Numbered from the stretch's first letter, positions 1 through 10,355 are shown. The stretch: 64,000 bases of DNA from JADGHX01 sp963837755 (GCA_963837755.1 CAWIOP010000001.1:868001-932000), one strand, 5' to 3'. Numbers and translations: made by a program. The notes: a model not told the origin generated them from the letters alone.

Positions 1-1261
1 GCTTCGCGGAGCTGGCGAACGAGGGTGCGCGCGAGCTCGGCTACAAAGACCTGGGCGTGATGTGGCGCGCCCGTTACGACATGGCGCCGGAAGAGTTCGA
101 CGCCGTTGCGGAGAAGCTCTGGCAGCAGGTGAAGCCGCTCTATGATGAGCTTCACTGCCACACGCGGGCGGCGCTTGCGAAGAAATACGGCGAAGACAAG
201 GTGCCCGCCGGCAAGCCCATTCCCGCGCAACTGCTCGGCAACATGTGGTCGCAGGCGTGGAACAACATCTACGATGACCTGCTGAAGCCCTACCCGGCCG
301 CGAGCATCGAAACCGCGGACCGCAAGCTGAAAGCCGGGAAGTGGGACGCGGTGAAGATGACGCGCTCCGCCGAGAGCTTCTATACGTCGCTGGGCTTCCA
401 GCAGCTGCCGCAGACGTTCTGGGAGCGCTCGATGCTCGTGCGCCCGCGCGATCGCGAAGTGGTCTGCCACGCGAGCGCGTGGGACATGGACCCTGCAGTG
501 AACGACGTGCGCATCAAGACGTGCATCACGCCGACGGAAGAGGACCTCTTCACCGTCTATCACGAGCTGGGTCACGTCTATTACTACCTGAGCTACAGCA
601 AACTGCCGAACCTGTTCCGCAGCGGTGCGAACGACGGCTTCCACGAAGCCATCGGCGACACGGTGAATCTCTCGGTGACGCCCGGCTATCTTGCGAAGAT
701 GGGGCTCATCAATGCGGTGAAGCCGAGCCAGGAGGCGGTGATCAACCAGCAGATGAAGATGGCGCTCGACAAGATCGCCTTCCTGCCGTTCGGCCGGCTC
801 ATCGACCAGTGGCGCTGGAAGGTGTTCTCCGGGCGAGATCACGCCGGACCACTACAACGCAGCATGGTGGGAGCTGCGCAGGCGCTACCAGGGCATCGCG
901 CCGCCGGTGGCGCGCACCGAGAACGATTTCGACCCGGGCGCCAAGTACCACATTCCGGACAACACGCCCTACACGCGGTATTTCCTCTCCTACATCCTGC
1001 AGTTCCAGTTCCACAAGGCGCTGTGTGACGCGTCGGGCTACAAGGGGCCGCTGCACGAGTGCTCGGTGTTCGGCAGCAAGGAAGCCGGCCGGCGTTTTCA
1101 GGAGATGCTCGCGCTCGGCGCAAGTCAGCCGTGGCCCGAGACGCTGCGAGAAGCTCACCGGCACGCGTGGGATCGATGCTGGCGCGATCATCGAATACTT
1201 CCAGCCGCTCATCGCGTGGCTGAAGGAACAGAACAAGAGCCAGCAGTGCGGGTGGCAGTGA
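1..1261 (+). CDS. Peptidyl-dipeptidase A (ACE-like, M2), 5' partial, frameshifted
   Basis: This is the C-terminal part of a zinc dipeptidyl carboxypeptidase of family M2, which removes C-terminal dipeptides and is usually exported to the periplasm. The frame is already open at base 3, so the true start lies left of the window. The zinc motif HELGH is encoded at 561-575 and is followed by the third-ligand region (FHEAIGD) near 646. The frame shifts at about 831 (an extra G in TCCGGGCGAG) and again near 1147. Joining the three frames gives a normal C-terminus ending at 1261. About 420 of the usual 600 or more residues are present. It converges on a broken dehydrogenase gene across nested hairpins. 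Family assignment is secure; the frameshifts are probably consensus errors. Confidence 0.85.
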
Positions 1262-1280
1262 AGCGATGAGGCGGCGCGCC

Positions 1281-1336
1281 CGCCTGCTACGGCCGGGCAC
1301 CGCCTCGCCGTAGCAGGCGCTGGGTCAGCGCCTGCT
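1281..1336. terminator. Nested, mutually exclusive inverted repeats between convergent genes
   Basis: A perfect 13-bp inverted repeat (1281-1293 with 1307-1319) overlaps a second perfect 10-bp one (1312-1321 with 1327-1336). The central arm can pair with either neighbour but not both. The position between two convergent stop codons suggests a bidirectional terminator or a REP-like element. No T-run follows, so termination is inferred. Confidence 0.5.
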
Positions 1337-1841
1337 CACCAGGCCTGGTCTTTGCCGTCGGCCTGCAGGAAGCGGCCGGTATCCTTCATCGTGAGCCCAT
1401 CGATCGTCTTCACCATCGTGCCGACGGCCACTTCCGGCTCCGCCAGCCCCGGCAGGTTCACATTCTTGAAGCCTTCCGTGCGCACGCCGCCGGGATGGAA
1501 GAACGCGACGAGCACGCCGTCGTCCTGGAAATCCACGGCGAGCAGGCGCATGGCGCCGTTGAGCGCGGCCTTGCTGATGCGATACCAGTAGTTGTCCGCC
1601 GTGCGCGGCAGTATGGAGACAGAGCCCGCGGCGGAGCTGATGGTGATGAACTTCTTCTGCTGGCTCGCCTTCACGTTGCCGATGAAGGCTTCCGCGATGT
1701 GCAGGGGGGCCGTCACAACTCGAGGCCGATGCCCTGGTTGGCGCCGGTGATGAGCACGGTTTCGGCGTGAGCGCGTAATGAAAGCACGCTCAGCAACAGG
1801 GCCAGACCGAGGGAGCATGAAAGCTTCGATACGGTTCGCAT
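1336..1841 (-). pseudogene. Short-chain dehydrogenase with signal peptide, internal deletion
   Basis: Translation from the ATG at 1841 gives a signal peptide (hydrophobic LALLLSVLSL, ending AHA) followed at once by the SDR cofactor motif TGANQGIG. The C-terminal half has the SDR substrate/catalytic region: ITISSAAGS, then a Tyr-x-x-x-Lys motif (YRISK) and PGGVRTE. The stretch normally joining them, with the dinucleotide-binding strands and the NNAG motif, is missing. GIGLEL runs straight into out-of-frame TAPLHIAEAF at about 1712-1716. Roughly 80 residues are lost together with the frame. Unlike the single-base shifts elsewhere this is a real-looking internal deletion, so the gene is called a pseudogene. 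A mis-assembly could also produce it. Confidence 0.7.
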
Positions 1842-1973
1842 GTCAGCCACCCTGAGTCGATCGAGAACGGTGATGGGCGCCCAGGTTAGCGGTGGCGCGC
1901 AAACCGCGGGACGCGGGGATTGCGGTGCATGCTGCGGACGAAACTGGGAAGATCGGGAAGATCTGTTCCATGT

Positions 1974-2064
1974 TATTCTATTCATTGATAAATTCATTTT
2001 CTATGTAATCTATTGATTAAGCTTCAGTTAATCTATTCACTATTCTATTCATTATTCTATTCAA
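1974..2064 (+). repeat. Five 12-bp direct repeats in the hipA-like promoter (candidate operator)
   Basis: Copies of TATTCTATTCAT or close variants start at 1974, 2006, 2029, 2041 and 2053. The last three are in strict tandem, and those at 1974 and 2041 are identical. The stretch is strikingly AT-rich in a GC-rich genome and ends 14 bp before the ATG at 2079. Position and tandem spacing suggest an autoregulatory operator, probably bound by the winged-helix domain of the downstream gene. Function is inferred. Confidence 0.65.
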
Positions 2065-2078
2065 GTATCCTCTGGCGC

Positions 2079-3422
2079 ATGGCAGACCTCAGTGCCGCCG
2101 TTGTCGCCTCTCTCAGCCGTAAAGGCGTCTCGACCAGCGCGAGTCTCCAGCGTGAGCTGGGCGTCGGCCAGGCCACGTTGTCGCGTGCCGTTACGGCTTT
2201 GGGCGAACGCGTCATTCGAATGGGCGGAGGCCGCAGCACGCGCTACGGGCTGCGCCGTGAATTGCCAAAAATCGGGTCGTCGTGGCCCCTGTTCTGCATC
2301 AGCCCCGCAGGCGAGCCGGCTCTGCTCGGTCGACTCCACGCACTGTCGAAAGACCAATACTGGCTGGACGCCGCTATCGGCAAATTGCCGCAGCTCAGTG
2401 ACGGCCTGCCATTCTTTCTGCAGGACCTGATACCGCAAGGCTTCATCGGCCGCACTGTTCCGCGACGCTTCCGGGAGCTCGGGCTTCCTGAGCGCATCAC
2501 AGACTGGAACGACGACCACGTGCTCGCCTACCTGAGCCAGCGCGGCGAGGACTGCGTCGGCAATCTCATGCTCGGCGACGAATCCCTGCAGCGATTCCTG
2601 AAACAGTTCGGCGCCGCACAGCCGTTGATCGATTTCAAGGCTCGCGCCCGCGAGTATCCCGCCCTCGCAGATGCCGCGATTGCAGGGACCGTTGCCGGCT
2701 CATCCGCTGGCGGCGAGCACCCGAAGTTCACCACCTCGATACGGCAGGGCCGCGCGACTCGCCATGTGCTGGTGAAGTTCTCACCGGGCGGAAACGATCG
2801 GGTCGCGCAGCGTTGGGCAGACCTGCTGACTTGCGAGCACGTGGCGACTCACGTGCTCAATCGGGCGAGCCTGACACCGGCCACGACGGAACTGCTCGTG
2901 AGCGGCGGGCGAACTTTTCTGGAAGCTGAGCGATTCGACCGCACGGGCGTTCGCGGGCGCACCGGCCTCGTGAGTCTCGCGGCACTGGCGAACGAGTATC
3001 TGGGACGCCGGGATACGTGGATCAGCGCAACCGGCAGTCTCGCGAAGCTCGGCGTCATCTCTCGCGCAGATGCCGAAACGGTGCGGAGAATCGCGACTTT
3101 CGGGCAGCTCATTGCGAATACGGACATGCACTTCGGAAATCTCTCGTTCCGCCTGTCATTCGATGCGCCGCTGACACTCGCTCCCGTCTACGACATGCTG
3201 CCCATGCTCTACGCGCCGTTGGCCGGAGGCGTGCTTGCCGATCAGAAGTTCGAGCCGCCATTGCCTACAGGCGACAATCTGGATATCTGGAAAGAGATGG
3301 TCGAGATCGCGCAGGGGTACTGGCTCGAAGTGGCGAATCACGAAGCCCTCTCCGCCGGCTTCTCAGCCCAGGCAAAACGAAACGCGGACCGGATGGCGGA
3401 AGCGAAGAAACTGGCAATGTGA
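2079..3422 (+). CDS. yjjJ: HipA-family Ser/Thr kinase with fused N-terminal winged helix (YjjJ-type)
   Basis: The protein of about 447 residues starts with a helix-turn-helix (residues about 10-65, including LGVGQATLSRAVTALGER). A HipA-type kinase fold follows. Visible kinase elements are the ATP loop region GGEHPKFT, the nucleotide lysine in VLVKFSP, the catalytic NTDMHFGN and the metal-binding YDMLP. HipA kinases normally pair with a separate HipB antitoxin. YjjJ-type proteins instead carry the DNA-binding part in the same chain, and no hipB is present here. The ATG at 2079 was chosen because upstream frame-open sequence lies inside the repeat array. Toxicity and the phosphorylated target are unknown. 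The gene converges on nasA, 23 bp away. Confidence 0.85.
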   Translation: MADLSAAVVASLSRKGVSTSASLQRELGVGQATLSRAVTALGERVIRMGGGRSTRYGLRRELPKIGSSWPLFCISPAGEPALLGRLHALSKDQYWLDAAIGKLPQLSDGLPFFLQDLIPQGFIGRTVPRRFRELGLPERITDWNDDHVLAYLSQRGEDCVGNLMLGDESLQRFLKQFGAAQPLIDFKARAREYPALADAAIAGTVAGSSAGGEHPKFTTSIRQGRATRHVLVKFSPGGNDRVAQRWADLLTCEHVATHVLNRASLTPATTELLVSGGRTFLEAERFDRTGVRGRTGLVSLAALANEYLGRRDTWISATGSLAKLGVISRADAETVRRIATFGQLIANTDMHFGNLSFRLSFDAPLTLAPVYDMLPMLYAPLAGGVLADQKFEPPLPTGDNLDIWKEMVEIAQGYWLEVANHEALSAGFSAQAKRNADRMAEAKKLAM

Positions 3423-3445
3423 GAGCACCGCGCCAGCGAACACGC

Positions 3446-6187
3446 TCAACTCGCAGCCGTGGAAGCGATCAGCGCGCCGATCTCGGGGAGGCAGGAGCCG
3501 CAGTTGGTGCCCGCTTTGAGGTGGGCGCCGACTTGAGCGGGCGTCTGAAGGCCGTGGCACCTGATGGCGTCGGCGATGGTGTTGCGGCCAACGCGGAAGC
3601 AACTGCAGACGAGCGGGCCGGTGTCGGCGCCCGCGGTGAGCGGGCGGCCGGCGAGCAGCGCGCGGCGGTCTGAGTCATCGAGGCGTTTCTTCATGAGCAG
3701 CGTCGCAAGCCACTCGCGGGAGGGAAGCTGGGGGCGACTGGCGAGAAAGATGCAGGCGACGAGGCGGTTGTCGACTACGAACGCCGCACGGTAGATGCCG
3801 CTCGAGGAGTCTTCGTAGTCGAGGTAATCGCCCCCCGCGGCCGGCATGCCGAGCAGCTGGCGCACCCAGGTCTCGCGATGCGCGCGTGCCGCGCCCGAGC
3901 GGTCGAACAGCTTGCTACGGCCGGCAAGCTCGTATCGCAGGAAGCCATCGCCGCGAACGCGGGTCCACCAGGTTACGTCTGGCGCCTTGGGCTCGATTGG
4001 GGCATCTCGCAGATAGAGCACGCCATGCCACTCGACGCGCAGCGGCTCCACGCGCACGGGCGTGTGCTTGAACTCGGGCTCGCCCGAAATCGCATCCACC
4101 ACGGGATTCACGAGCGCGCCGACGCGAGCATCCGATGCGTTCGCCGCGCTCCAGTGGATCGGCACGAAAGCCGCGCCGCGCGCGATCTCACCGCTCGTCC
4201 GCAGGCGCGCAACGAGAGAGCCCGAGCGCGTCGTCACGCGCGCGAGCTCGCCTTCGCGCACGCCGGCGTTGAGTGCGTCTTGCGCGTGCATGTCGACGAA
4301 CGGCTCGGGCACGTGATCCGATAGACGCGGCGATCGGCCAGTGCGCGTCATCGTGTGCCACTGGTCGCGCACGCGGCCCGTATTCAGCACTAGCGGAAAA
4401 TCTTCATCCGGCAGGTTCGCGGGGCCGCGCGGCGGCGTGGCGACGAACCAGGCTTTGCCGTCAGGGTGATAGAACCGCCCGCCAACCCCCAGGCGCGCAG
4501 TGCCCCGGTGAGCCGCGCCACGGTGCACTAAGCCCTCGCCGTCGCCCGCGAGCGCCGGCACCGGCCATTGAATCGGCTCGAGCGCGTCGTATTCCTCGCG
4601 CGTCGCGTCCGCCAGGCCTGCAATGTCGAACGCACGCGTGCCATCGTTGCGAAAGCCGGAGAGCTTCGCGTGCTCCGCGAAGATGTCACGTGGCGATTCG
4701 TAGTCGAACCCCGCGCCGAAACCCATGCGTCGCGCCACTTCGCAGACGATCCACCAGTCGGGCTGCGCCTCAGCCGGCAGCGGCAGGAACGCGCGCTGGC
4801 GGCTGATGCGACGCTCGGAATTGGTCACCGTGCCGTCTTTCTCACCCCAGCCAGCAGCAGGCAGCAACACGTGGGCGAGAGCCGTGGTGTCGGTGTGCGC
4901 GACGCAATCCGACACCACCACCAGCTCGCAGCGCTGAAGCGCCTCGCGGACGCGATCCGCCTCCGGCAGGCTCACCACCGGATTCGTCGCCATGATCCAC
5001 ACGGCCTTGATGCGCCCGTCGTGGATGGCCTCGAACAGATCGACGGCCTTGTGCCCCATGCTCATAGCGATGGTCGGGCTGTTCCAGAACGTCTGCACCG
5101 TGTCCTGGTGCTCGGGGTTCGCCAGGTCCATGTGCGCGGCGAGCATGTTCGCCATGCCGCCGGCTTCACGCCCGCCCATCGCATTTGGCTGACCGGTGAT
5201 GGAGAACGGCCCCATGCCCGGCCGGCCGATGCGCCCCGTGAAGAGGTGGCAATTGACGATGCTGTTGACCTTGTCGGTGCCCGACGAAGACTGGTTCACG
5301 CCCTGGGAGAAGGCCGTGACCACGCGCTGGGTGTGCGCGAACGTCTCGTAGAATTCGCGGACGCGCGCGACATCAATGCCGCAAGCGGCAGCAACGGCGT
5401 TCAGATCGCCGGCCTGCTCCTGCGCAACTTTCAGTGCGTCGGCCGCGTGCAGCGTGTGATCGCCAACAAACGCAGCATCGACGTGACCGTGCTGATTGAG
5501 GTAGGCGAGCAGACCCGCGAACAGCCAGACATCCGTGCCAGAACCCACAGGTAGATGCAGCGAGGCGATCTCGCACGTGGGCGTGCGCCGGGGGTCTATT
5601 ACGATGACCTTGAGTTCCGGCCGCTGCTCCTTCGCGCGCACGATGCGCTGGAACAGAATCGGGTGACACCACGCGGTGTTCGACCCGACGAGCACGATGA
5701 CGTCCGCCAGCTCCAGGTCTTCGTAGCAACCGGGCACGATGTCCGCGCCGAACGCGCGCTTGTGCCCTGCCACGGCGGAGGCCATGCAGAGGCGCGAGTT
5801 GGTGTCGATGTTCGCCGTGCCGATGAAACCCTTCATCAGCTTGTTGGCGACGTAGTAGTCCTCGGTGAGCAGCTGGCCGGAGACATAGAAGGCCACCGCC
5901 TCGCGACCGTGCTCGCGCACGATGCGCGTGAAGCCATCCGCAACGTGCGTGAGGGCTTCGTTCAAGGAAGCGCGCTGCCCGCGAATTGTCGGATGCAGCA
6001 GGCGATCTTCCAACCCCACGGTATCGGCAAGCGCGGCGCCCTTGGAGCACAGCCGCCCCCTGTTCGCCGGGTGCGCCGGATCGCCTGAAATCTCGACGCG
6101 CCCGTTGCTCCGGCTGGCGATGACTCCGCACCCCACCCCGCAGTACGGGCACGTGGTGCGGACGGCTGCGGCTGCAGGTTTCGTCAA
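3446..6187 (-). CDS. nasA: Assimilatory nitrate reductase catalytic subunit
   Basis: This cytoplasmic molybdopterin enzyme reduces nitrate to nitrite. The 913-residue frame is intact. The N-terminal [4Fe-4S] motif CPYCGVGC (residues about 13-20), with a fourth cysteine near residue 48, leads into the molybdopterin oxidoreductase and dinucleotide-binding domains. The last 70 residues form a BFD-like [2Fe-2S] domain (VCSCFRVG and GTNCGSC), as in NasA proteins that take electrons from a flavoprotein. The start is a TTG overlapping the TGA of the upstream gene by four bases, indicating translational coupling. It is the last gene of nirB-nirD/FAD-nasA. No signal peptide or Tat motif is seen, which separates it from periplasmic NapA. 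Confidence 0.93.
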   Translation of the reverse strand: MTKPAAAAVRTTCPYCGVGCGVIASRSNGRVEISGDPAHPANRGRLCSKGAALADTVGLEDRLLHPTIRGQRASLNEALTHVADGFTRIVREHGREAVAFYVSGQLLTEDYYVANKLMKGFIGTANIDTNSRLCMASAVAGHKRAFGADIVPGCYEDLELADVIVLVGSNTAWCHPILFQRIVRAKEQRPELKVIVIDPRRTPTCEIASLHLPVGSGTDVWLFAGLLAYLNQHGHVDAAFVGDHTLHAADALKVAQEQAGDLNAVAAACGIDVARVREFYETFAHTQRVVTAFSQGVNQSSSGTDKVNSIVNCHLFTGRIGRPGMGPFSITGQPNAMGGREAGGMANMLAAHMDLANPEHQDTVQTFWNSPTIAMSMGHKAVDLFEAIHDGRIKAVWIMATNPVVSLPEADRVREALQRCELVVVSDCVAHTDTTALAHVLLPAAGWGEKDGTVTNSERRISRQRAFLPLPAEAQPDWWIVCEVARRMGFGAGFDYESPRDIFAEHAKLSGFRNDGTRAFDIAGLADATREEYDALEPIQWPVPALAGDGEGLVHRGAAHRGTARLGVGGRFYHPDGKAWFVATPPRGPANLPDEDFPLVLNTGRVRDQWHTMTRTGRSPRLSDHVPEPFVDMHAQDALNAGVREGELARVTTRSGSLVARLRTSGEIARGAAFVPIHWSAANASDARVGALVNPVVDAISGEPEFKHTPVRVEPLRVEWHGVLYLRDAPIEPKAPDVTWWTRVRGDGFLRYELAGRSKLFDRSGAARAHRETWVRQLLGMPAAGGDYLDYEDSSSGIYRAAFVVDNRLVACIFLASRPQLPSREWLATLLMKKRLDDSDRRALLAGRPLTAGADTGPLVCSCFRVGRNTIADAIRCHGLQTPAQVGAHLKAGTNCGSCLPEIGALIASTAAS

Positions 6188-7738
6188 GTGCCGGGGCCGA
6201 AAAGCAGCCTGTCGCGAAGCCCGGCGACATCCTTGCCCGCTTCGATCAGCTCCGCATACCAGGGGCCGGCGCTGGCATCGCCGAACAGCACGGCGCCGCG
6301 CAGTTTGTTATCGCGAACGATGAGGCGCTTGTAGATCTGGCGGCCCGGGTCGCGCAGCACGATGTCTTCGGCGTGCTCCGTGCCGTGAAACTCGCCGGCC
6401 GAATAGAGCTCGATGCCGGTGACCTTGAGCTGCGTCGCGGGCAGCGATCCGCGATAGCGCGACGTGCCGCGCTCCGCGAGCTGCAAGGCGCACACCCGTG
6501 CCTGCTCCCACAGCGGGGCGACGAGACCGAACGTGACCTTGCGATGCTGAACGCACTCGCCCACAGCGTAGATGCTGGGGTCGAACGTCTGCAACGTGTC
6601 GTCCACCAGCACACCGCGCTCACATTGCAGGCCCACGGCGCGCGCGAGCTCGATGTTCGGGCGCACGCCTACGGCCATCACGACGAGGTCGGCCTCGACC
6701 TCGCTGCCATCCTTGAAACGAACGGCGCGCACGCGATCCTCGCCGACGAGCTCCGCCGTCTGCGCCGGCATCTTGAACGTGATGCCACGGCTGGCGAGCG
6801 AGGCGCGCAGCAGTGACGCCGCTGCCGAATCGAGCTGGCGCTCCATCAACGTGTCGAGGAGATGCACGACGGTTACGTTCATGCCTCGCGCGCGCAGGCC
6901 ATTCGCCGCTTCGAGGCCGAGGAGGCCGCCGCCGATGACCACGGCGCGCCGCCCGCGCCCGGCGGCGGCAACCATGGCTTCGACATCTGCGAGATCGCGG
7001 AACGTCACCACACCTGGCAGCTTCGCCCCCGGCACGGGCAACACGATGGGCTGGGAGCCGGTAGCGAGCAGGAGGCGATCGTATGTGGCTTCAACGCCAA
7101 GCTGCGACTTCACGACGCGCTTGCGTCGATCGATGGACGCCACCGGGTCGCCCGCGTGCAGCGTCACGCCGTGCTCCGTGTACCACTCCGGCGAATGCAA
7201 CACGATCTCGTCGGCCTTCTTTTCGCCCGCCAGCACGGGGGACAACAGGATGCGGTTGTAGTTGCCGTGAGGCTCCGCGCCGAACACGACGATCTCGTAG
7301 GCATCGGGCGAGTGCTTCAGCAGCTCTTCGACCACGCGCATTCCGGCCATGCCGTTGCCCACCACCACGAGGCGGCGCTTGCCGTAGCGGCGCGGCTGAG
7401 GAGCGCGAACGTCGACCATCACATGCCCGTCGATCACGCGCGCGGGAAACACATCCACGTGGAGATCGGGGTCTTCCTGGCACTGTCCCGTCATCAGCGA
7501 GTAGTGATGCTTGTAGATGGGCGAGGCAACCACCAGCTCGCCCTTGAGGTCGCCCACGATGCCGCGCGAGAGCACGTTCGCATCGCTCGCCGGGTCGCGG
7601 TTGTGACACGGCGTAGAGCGCATCGCCCACGCGGAACACCGCGATCTGGCGTCCTTCGACGAGCGCACACACGCCCGTGCCATGCAGGATCTCCGCCAGC
7701 TCGCATATGAAAGCGTGCGCAGCGGCGTCGTTCTTCAT
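6184..7738 (-). CDS. NirD domain fused to NirB/NasB-like FAD reductase, frameshifted
   Basis: The first 110 residues or so match NirD, the small subunit of NADH nitrite reductase: SRGIVGD and VASPIYKHHYSL are the family's signature blocks. As in NirD, the Rieske cysteine/histidine pairs are not conserved. The remaining 400 residues are an FAD/NAD(P) pyridine-nucleotide oxidoreductase (VVVGNGMAG, VVIGGGLLGLEAANGL, YAVGECVQHR) resembling the N-terminal half of NirB or the NasB electron donor. One frameshift near 7608 separates the first 43 residues. The ATG at 7736-7738 overlaps the nirB stop (ATGA). Placed between nirB and nasA, it could serve nitrite reductase through NirD and nitrate reductase through the flavin domain. 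That dual role is inference. Confidence 0.82.
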
Positions 7739-10269
7739 TTCACCGTCTCCAGCAGCTCTTGCGCTCTCGCGGGGCGGTTCTGGCCGCGCTCCTTCACGAA
7801 CTTCACGCCGTCATCCGTCGCCTTGCTGTTCACGAAATGGCGGAAGCGTTTCAGGGTCACCGGGTCTTCCACCGCCCGCTTCCACTCGCACACATAGGTC
7901 GCAATGACGCGCGCCATGTCCGCTTCGAGCTCCGCGCCGATGCCGAGCTTGTCTTCGCACACCACCTGCTTCACGTAGTCCAGGCCGCCTTCGAGATTGT
8001 CGAGCCACGTCGACGTGCGCTGCAGCCGGTCTGCCGTGCGGATGTAGAACATGAGAAAGCGATCGATGTAGCGCACGAGCGTAGCCGTATCGATGTCGCC
8101 CGCCAGCAAGTCGGCATGACGCGGCTTCATTCCGCCATTGCCGCAGACGTAGAGGTTCCAGCCCTTCTCGGTGGCGATGACGCCAACGTCCTTGCTCTGC
8201 GCCTCGGCGCATTCGCGCGTGCAGCCGGACACGGCGAGTTTGATCTTGTGGGGCGCGCGCAGGCCGCTTGATAGCGATTCTCGATGTCGATGGCGATGCC
8301 AGTGCTGTCCTGCACGCCATAGCGGCACCACGTGGATCCCACGCAGGACTTCACGGTGCGCATGGCCTTGCCGTAAGCGTGGCCGGACTCGAACCCGGCA
8401 TCGATCAGCTCTTTCCAGATGAGCGGCAGCTCGTGAACCTGAGCGCCGAACAGGTCGATACGCTGCCCGCCGGTGATCTTCGTATACAGGCCGAATTTCC
8501 TGGCGACGGCACCGATGGCAATGAGCTTGTCGGGCGTGATCTCGCCGCCCGGCACGCGCGGAACGACGGAGTAAGTGCCGTCTTTCTGGATGTTCGCGAG
8601 ATAGTAGTCATTGGTGTCCTGCAGGGGCTGCTTGTCGGCGGCGAGCACGAAATCGTTCCAGCACGACGCGAGAATCGACGCGACCGCGGGCTTGCAGATG
8701 TCGCAGCCGAGTCCGCGCCCGTGTTTGGCCAGCGTTGCTTCGAAGCCGCGCAGCTCGCCCACGCGCACGAGGTGGAACAGCTGCTGCCGCGAGAACGCGA
8801 AGTGCTCGCACAAGTGGTTATTGGTGGCCACACCCCGGCGAGTGAGCTCCGCCTTCAGAATCTGGGTGACGAGTGGCACGCAGCCGCCGCAAGTGCTGCC
8901 GGCCCTGGTTTTGGACTTCAGCTGGCCCACCGTCGTGCAGCCGCCCCCAACCGCCGCGCAGAGAGCGCCCTTGCTCACGTTGTTGCACGAACAGATCTGC
9001 GCACCGTCGGGCAAGGCAAGCGGCCCGCTCAGCGAAGGGCCACCGCCACCGGAAGACTTCGGAACGAGCAGCTCTTCCGGAAACTCCGGCAGCGCCATGT
9101 CGTTCAGCATCATCTGCAGCCACGTGCCGTACTCGCTGGCGTCGCCCACGAGCACGCCACCCAGTACGCGCTTTGCGTCTGCGTCGACGACGAGCTTCTT
9201 GTAGACCTGCTTGCGCTCGTCAGTGAACGCATAGGCTCTTGCGCCCGGCGTCGCGGCGTGCGCATCGCCGATGGAGGCGACTTCAACGCCGAGCAGCTTC
9301 AGCTTCGTGCTCATGTCGGCGCCGACGAATGCGGCATCATCACGGCCCGCGAGCCGGCTCGCCACCGTCTGCGCCATCTGGTAACCCGGCGCCACGAGGC
9401 CGAAGATTCGGCCTTTCCACAGCGCGCATTCGCCAATCGCGAAGATGTTGGAGTCGGACGTGCGGCATGCGTCGTCGACGACGATGCCGCCGCGCTCACC
9501 AACCGCGAGACCACAAGCGCGCGCCAGCTCGTCACGCGGGCGAATGCCCGCGGAAAACACGACGACATCGGTGTCGAGGCAGCGGCCGTCCGCGAATTCG
9601 AGCCGATGCCGGGCCGTCTCGCCAGGGCCGATGCTCTTCGTGTTCGCGCTGGTGTGAACCTGCACGCCAATCGCTTCGATCTTCGAGCGCAGCAGCGCGC
9701 CGCCGCTCGCATCCACCTGCACGGCCATGAGCCGCGGCGCGAATTCCACCACGTGGGTTTGCAGGCCCAGGTCGCTCAGCGCCTTCGCGGCTTCGAGGCC
9801 GAGCAGGCCGCCGCCGATGACGACGCCGACCTTCGACTGCTGCGAGTCCGCCCGGATGGCTTCGAGATCTTCGAGGGTGCGGTAGACGAAGCAGCCCGCG
9901 CGATCGCGACCCGGAACCGGCGGAACGAATGGATAAGAGCCCGTGGCAATGACCAGCGTGTCGTAAGCGAGATTCCGCACCCGAAGCGGTGCGAACGACC
10001 TTCGCCTCGCGGTCGATCGCAACGGCGCGCTCGCTCAGCCGCAGGTCGATGCCATGCCTGGCAAAGAAGCCGGCGGGCACCACCGAAAGGTCATCGGCCG
10101 TCTTGCCGGAGAAATAGGCGGAGAGCCGCACGCGGTCGTAGGCCGCGCGCGGCTCTTCGCCGAGCACGGTGATCTCGAAGCGGCCTTTCGCCGCGTCCAC
10201 GAGCTGCTCGAGAAACCGCTGACCCACCATCCCGTTACCGATGACGACCAGCCTGGACTGCGCACCCAT
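7735..10269 (-). CDS. nirB: Nitrite reductase (NADH) large subunit, frameshifted twice
   Basis: NirB reduces nitrite to ammonium in the cytoplasm. About 845 residues are recovered, close to the normal length. The order is FAD/NAD(H) domains (VVIGNGMVG at the N-terminus, VVIGGGLLGLEAAKAL), a BFD-like [2Fe-2S] domain (ICSCNNVSKG, STCGGC), then sulfite/nitrite reductase domains with the siroheme-[4Fe-4S] cysteines in CVGSTWC and SGCTREC. Frames shift near 9985 and 8265; both occur inside conserved blocks that resume correctly, so they are probably sequence errors. A GGAG lies 12 bp before the ATG at 10269. It is the first gene of the operon and is preceded by a sigma-54 promoter and a terminator-like leader. 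Confidence 0.92.
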
Positions 10270-10285
10270 CGCTTTGAACTCCGTG

Positions 10286-10355
10286 CAAAACGAGAACGCC
10301 GCCAGACGAAGCGCGCAGGGGCTTCGAAAAGCGTGCGCGGACGAATGGCGGCGTT
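10286..10355 (-). terminator. Leader terminator-like hairpin upstream of nirB
   Basis: On the minus strand a perfect 10-bp stem (AACGCCGCCA paired with TGGCGGCGTT, plus-strand arms 10295-10304 and 10346-10355) is followed by TCTCGTTTTG. A smaller GCTT-TTCG-AAGC hairpin lies in its loop. Just upstream in the transcript, GGCAGGC could pair with the GCCGCC of the stem, giving an alternative fold. This looks like an attenuator for NasT-type antitermination. The T-run is short, so its efficiency is uncertain. Confidence 0.55.

Noticed and set aside
4568..5554. Plus-strand open frame of 328 codons inside nasA
   Set aside because: It is the shadow of the intact 913-residue nitrate reductase frame.
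8268..10172. A 634-codon open frame on the plus strand opposite nirB
   Set aside because: It has no family features and mirrors the nirB coding strand; long antisense frames are expected at this GC content.
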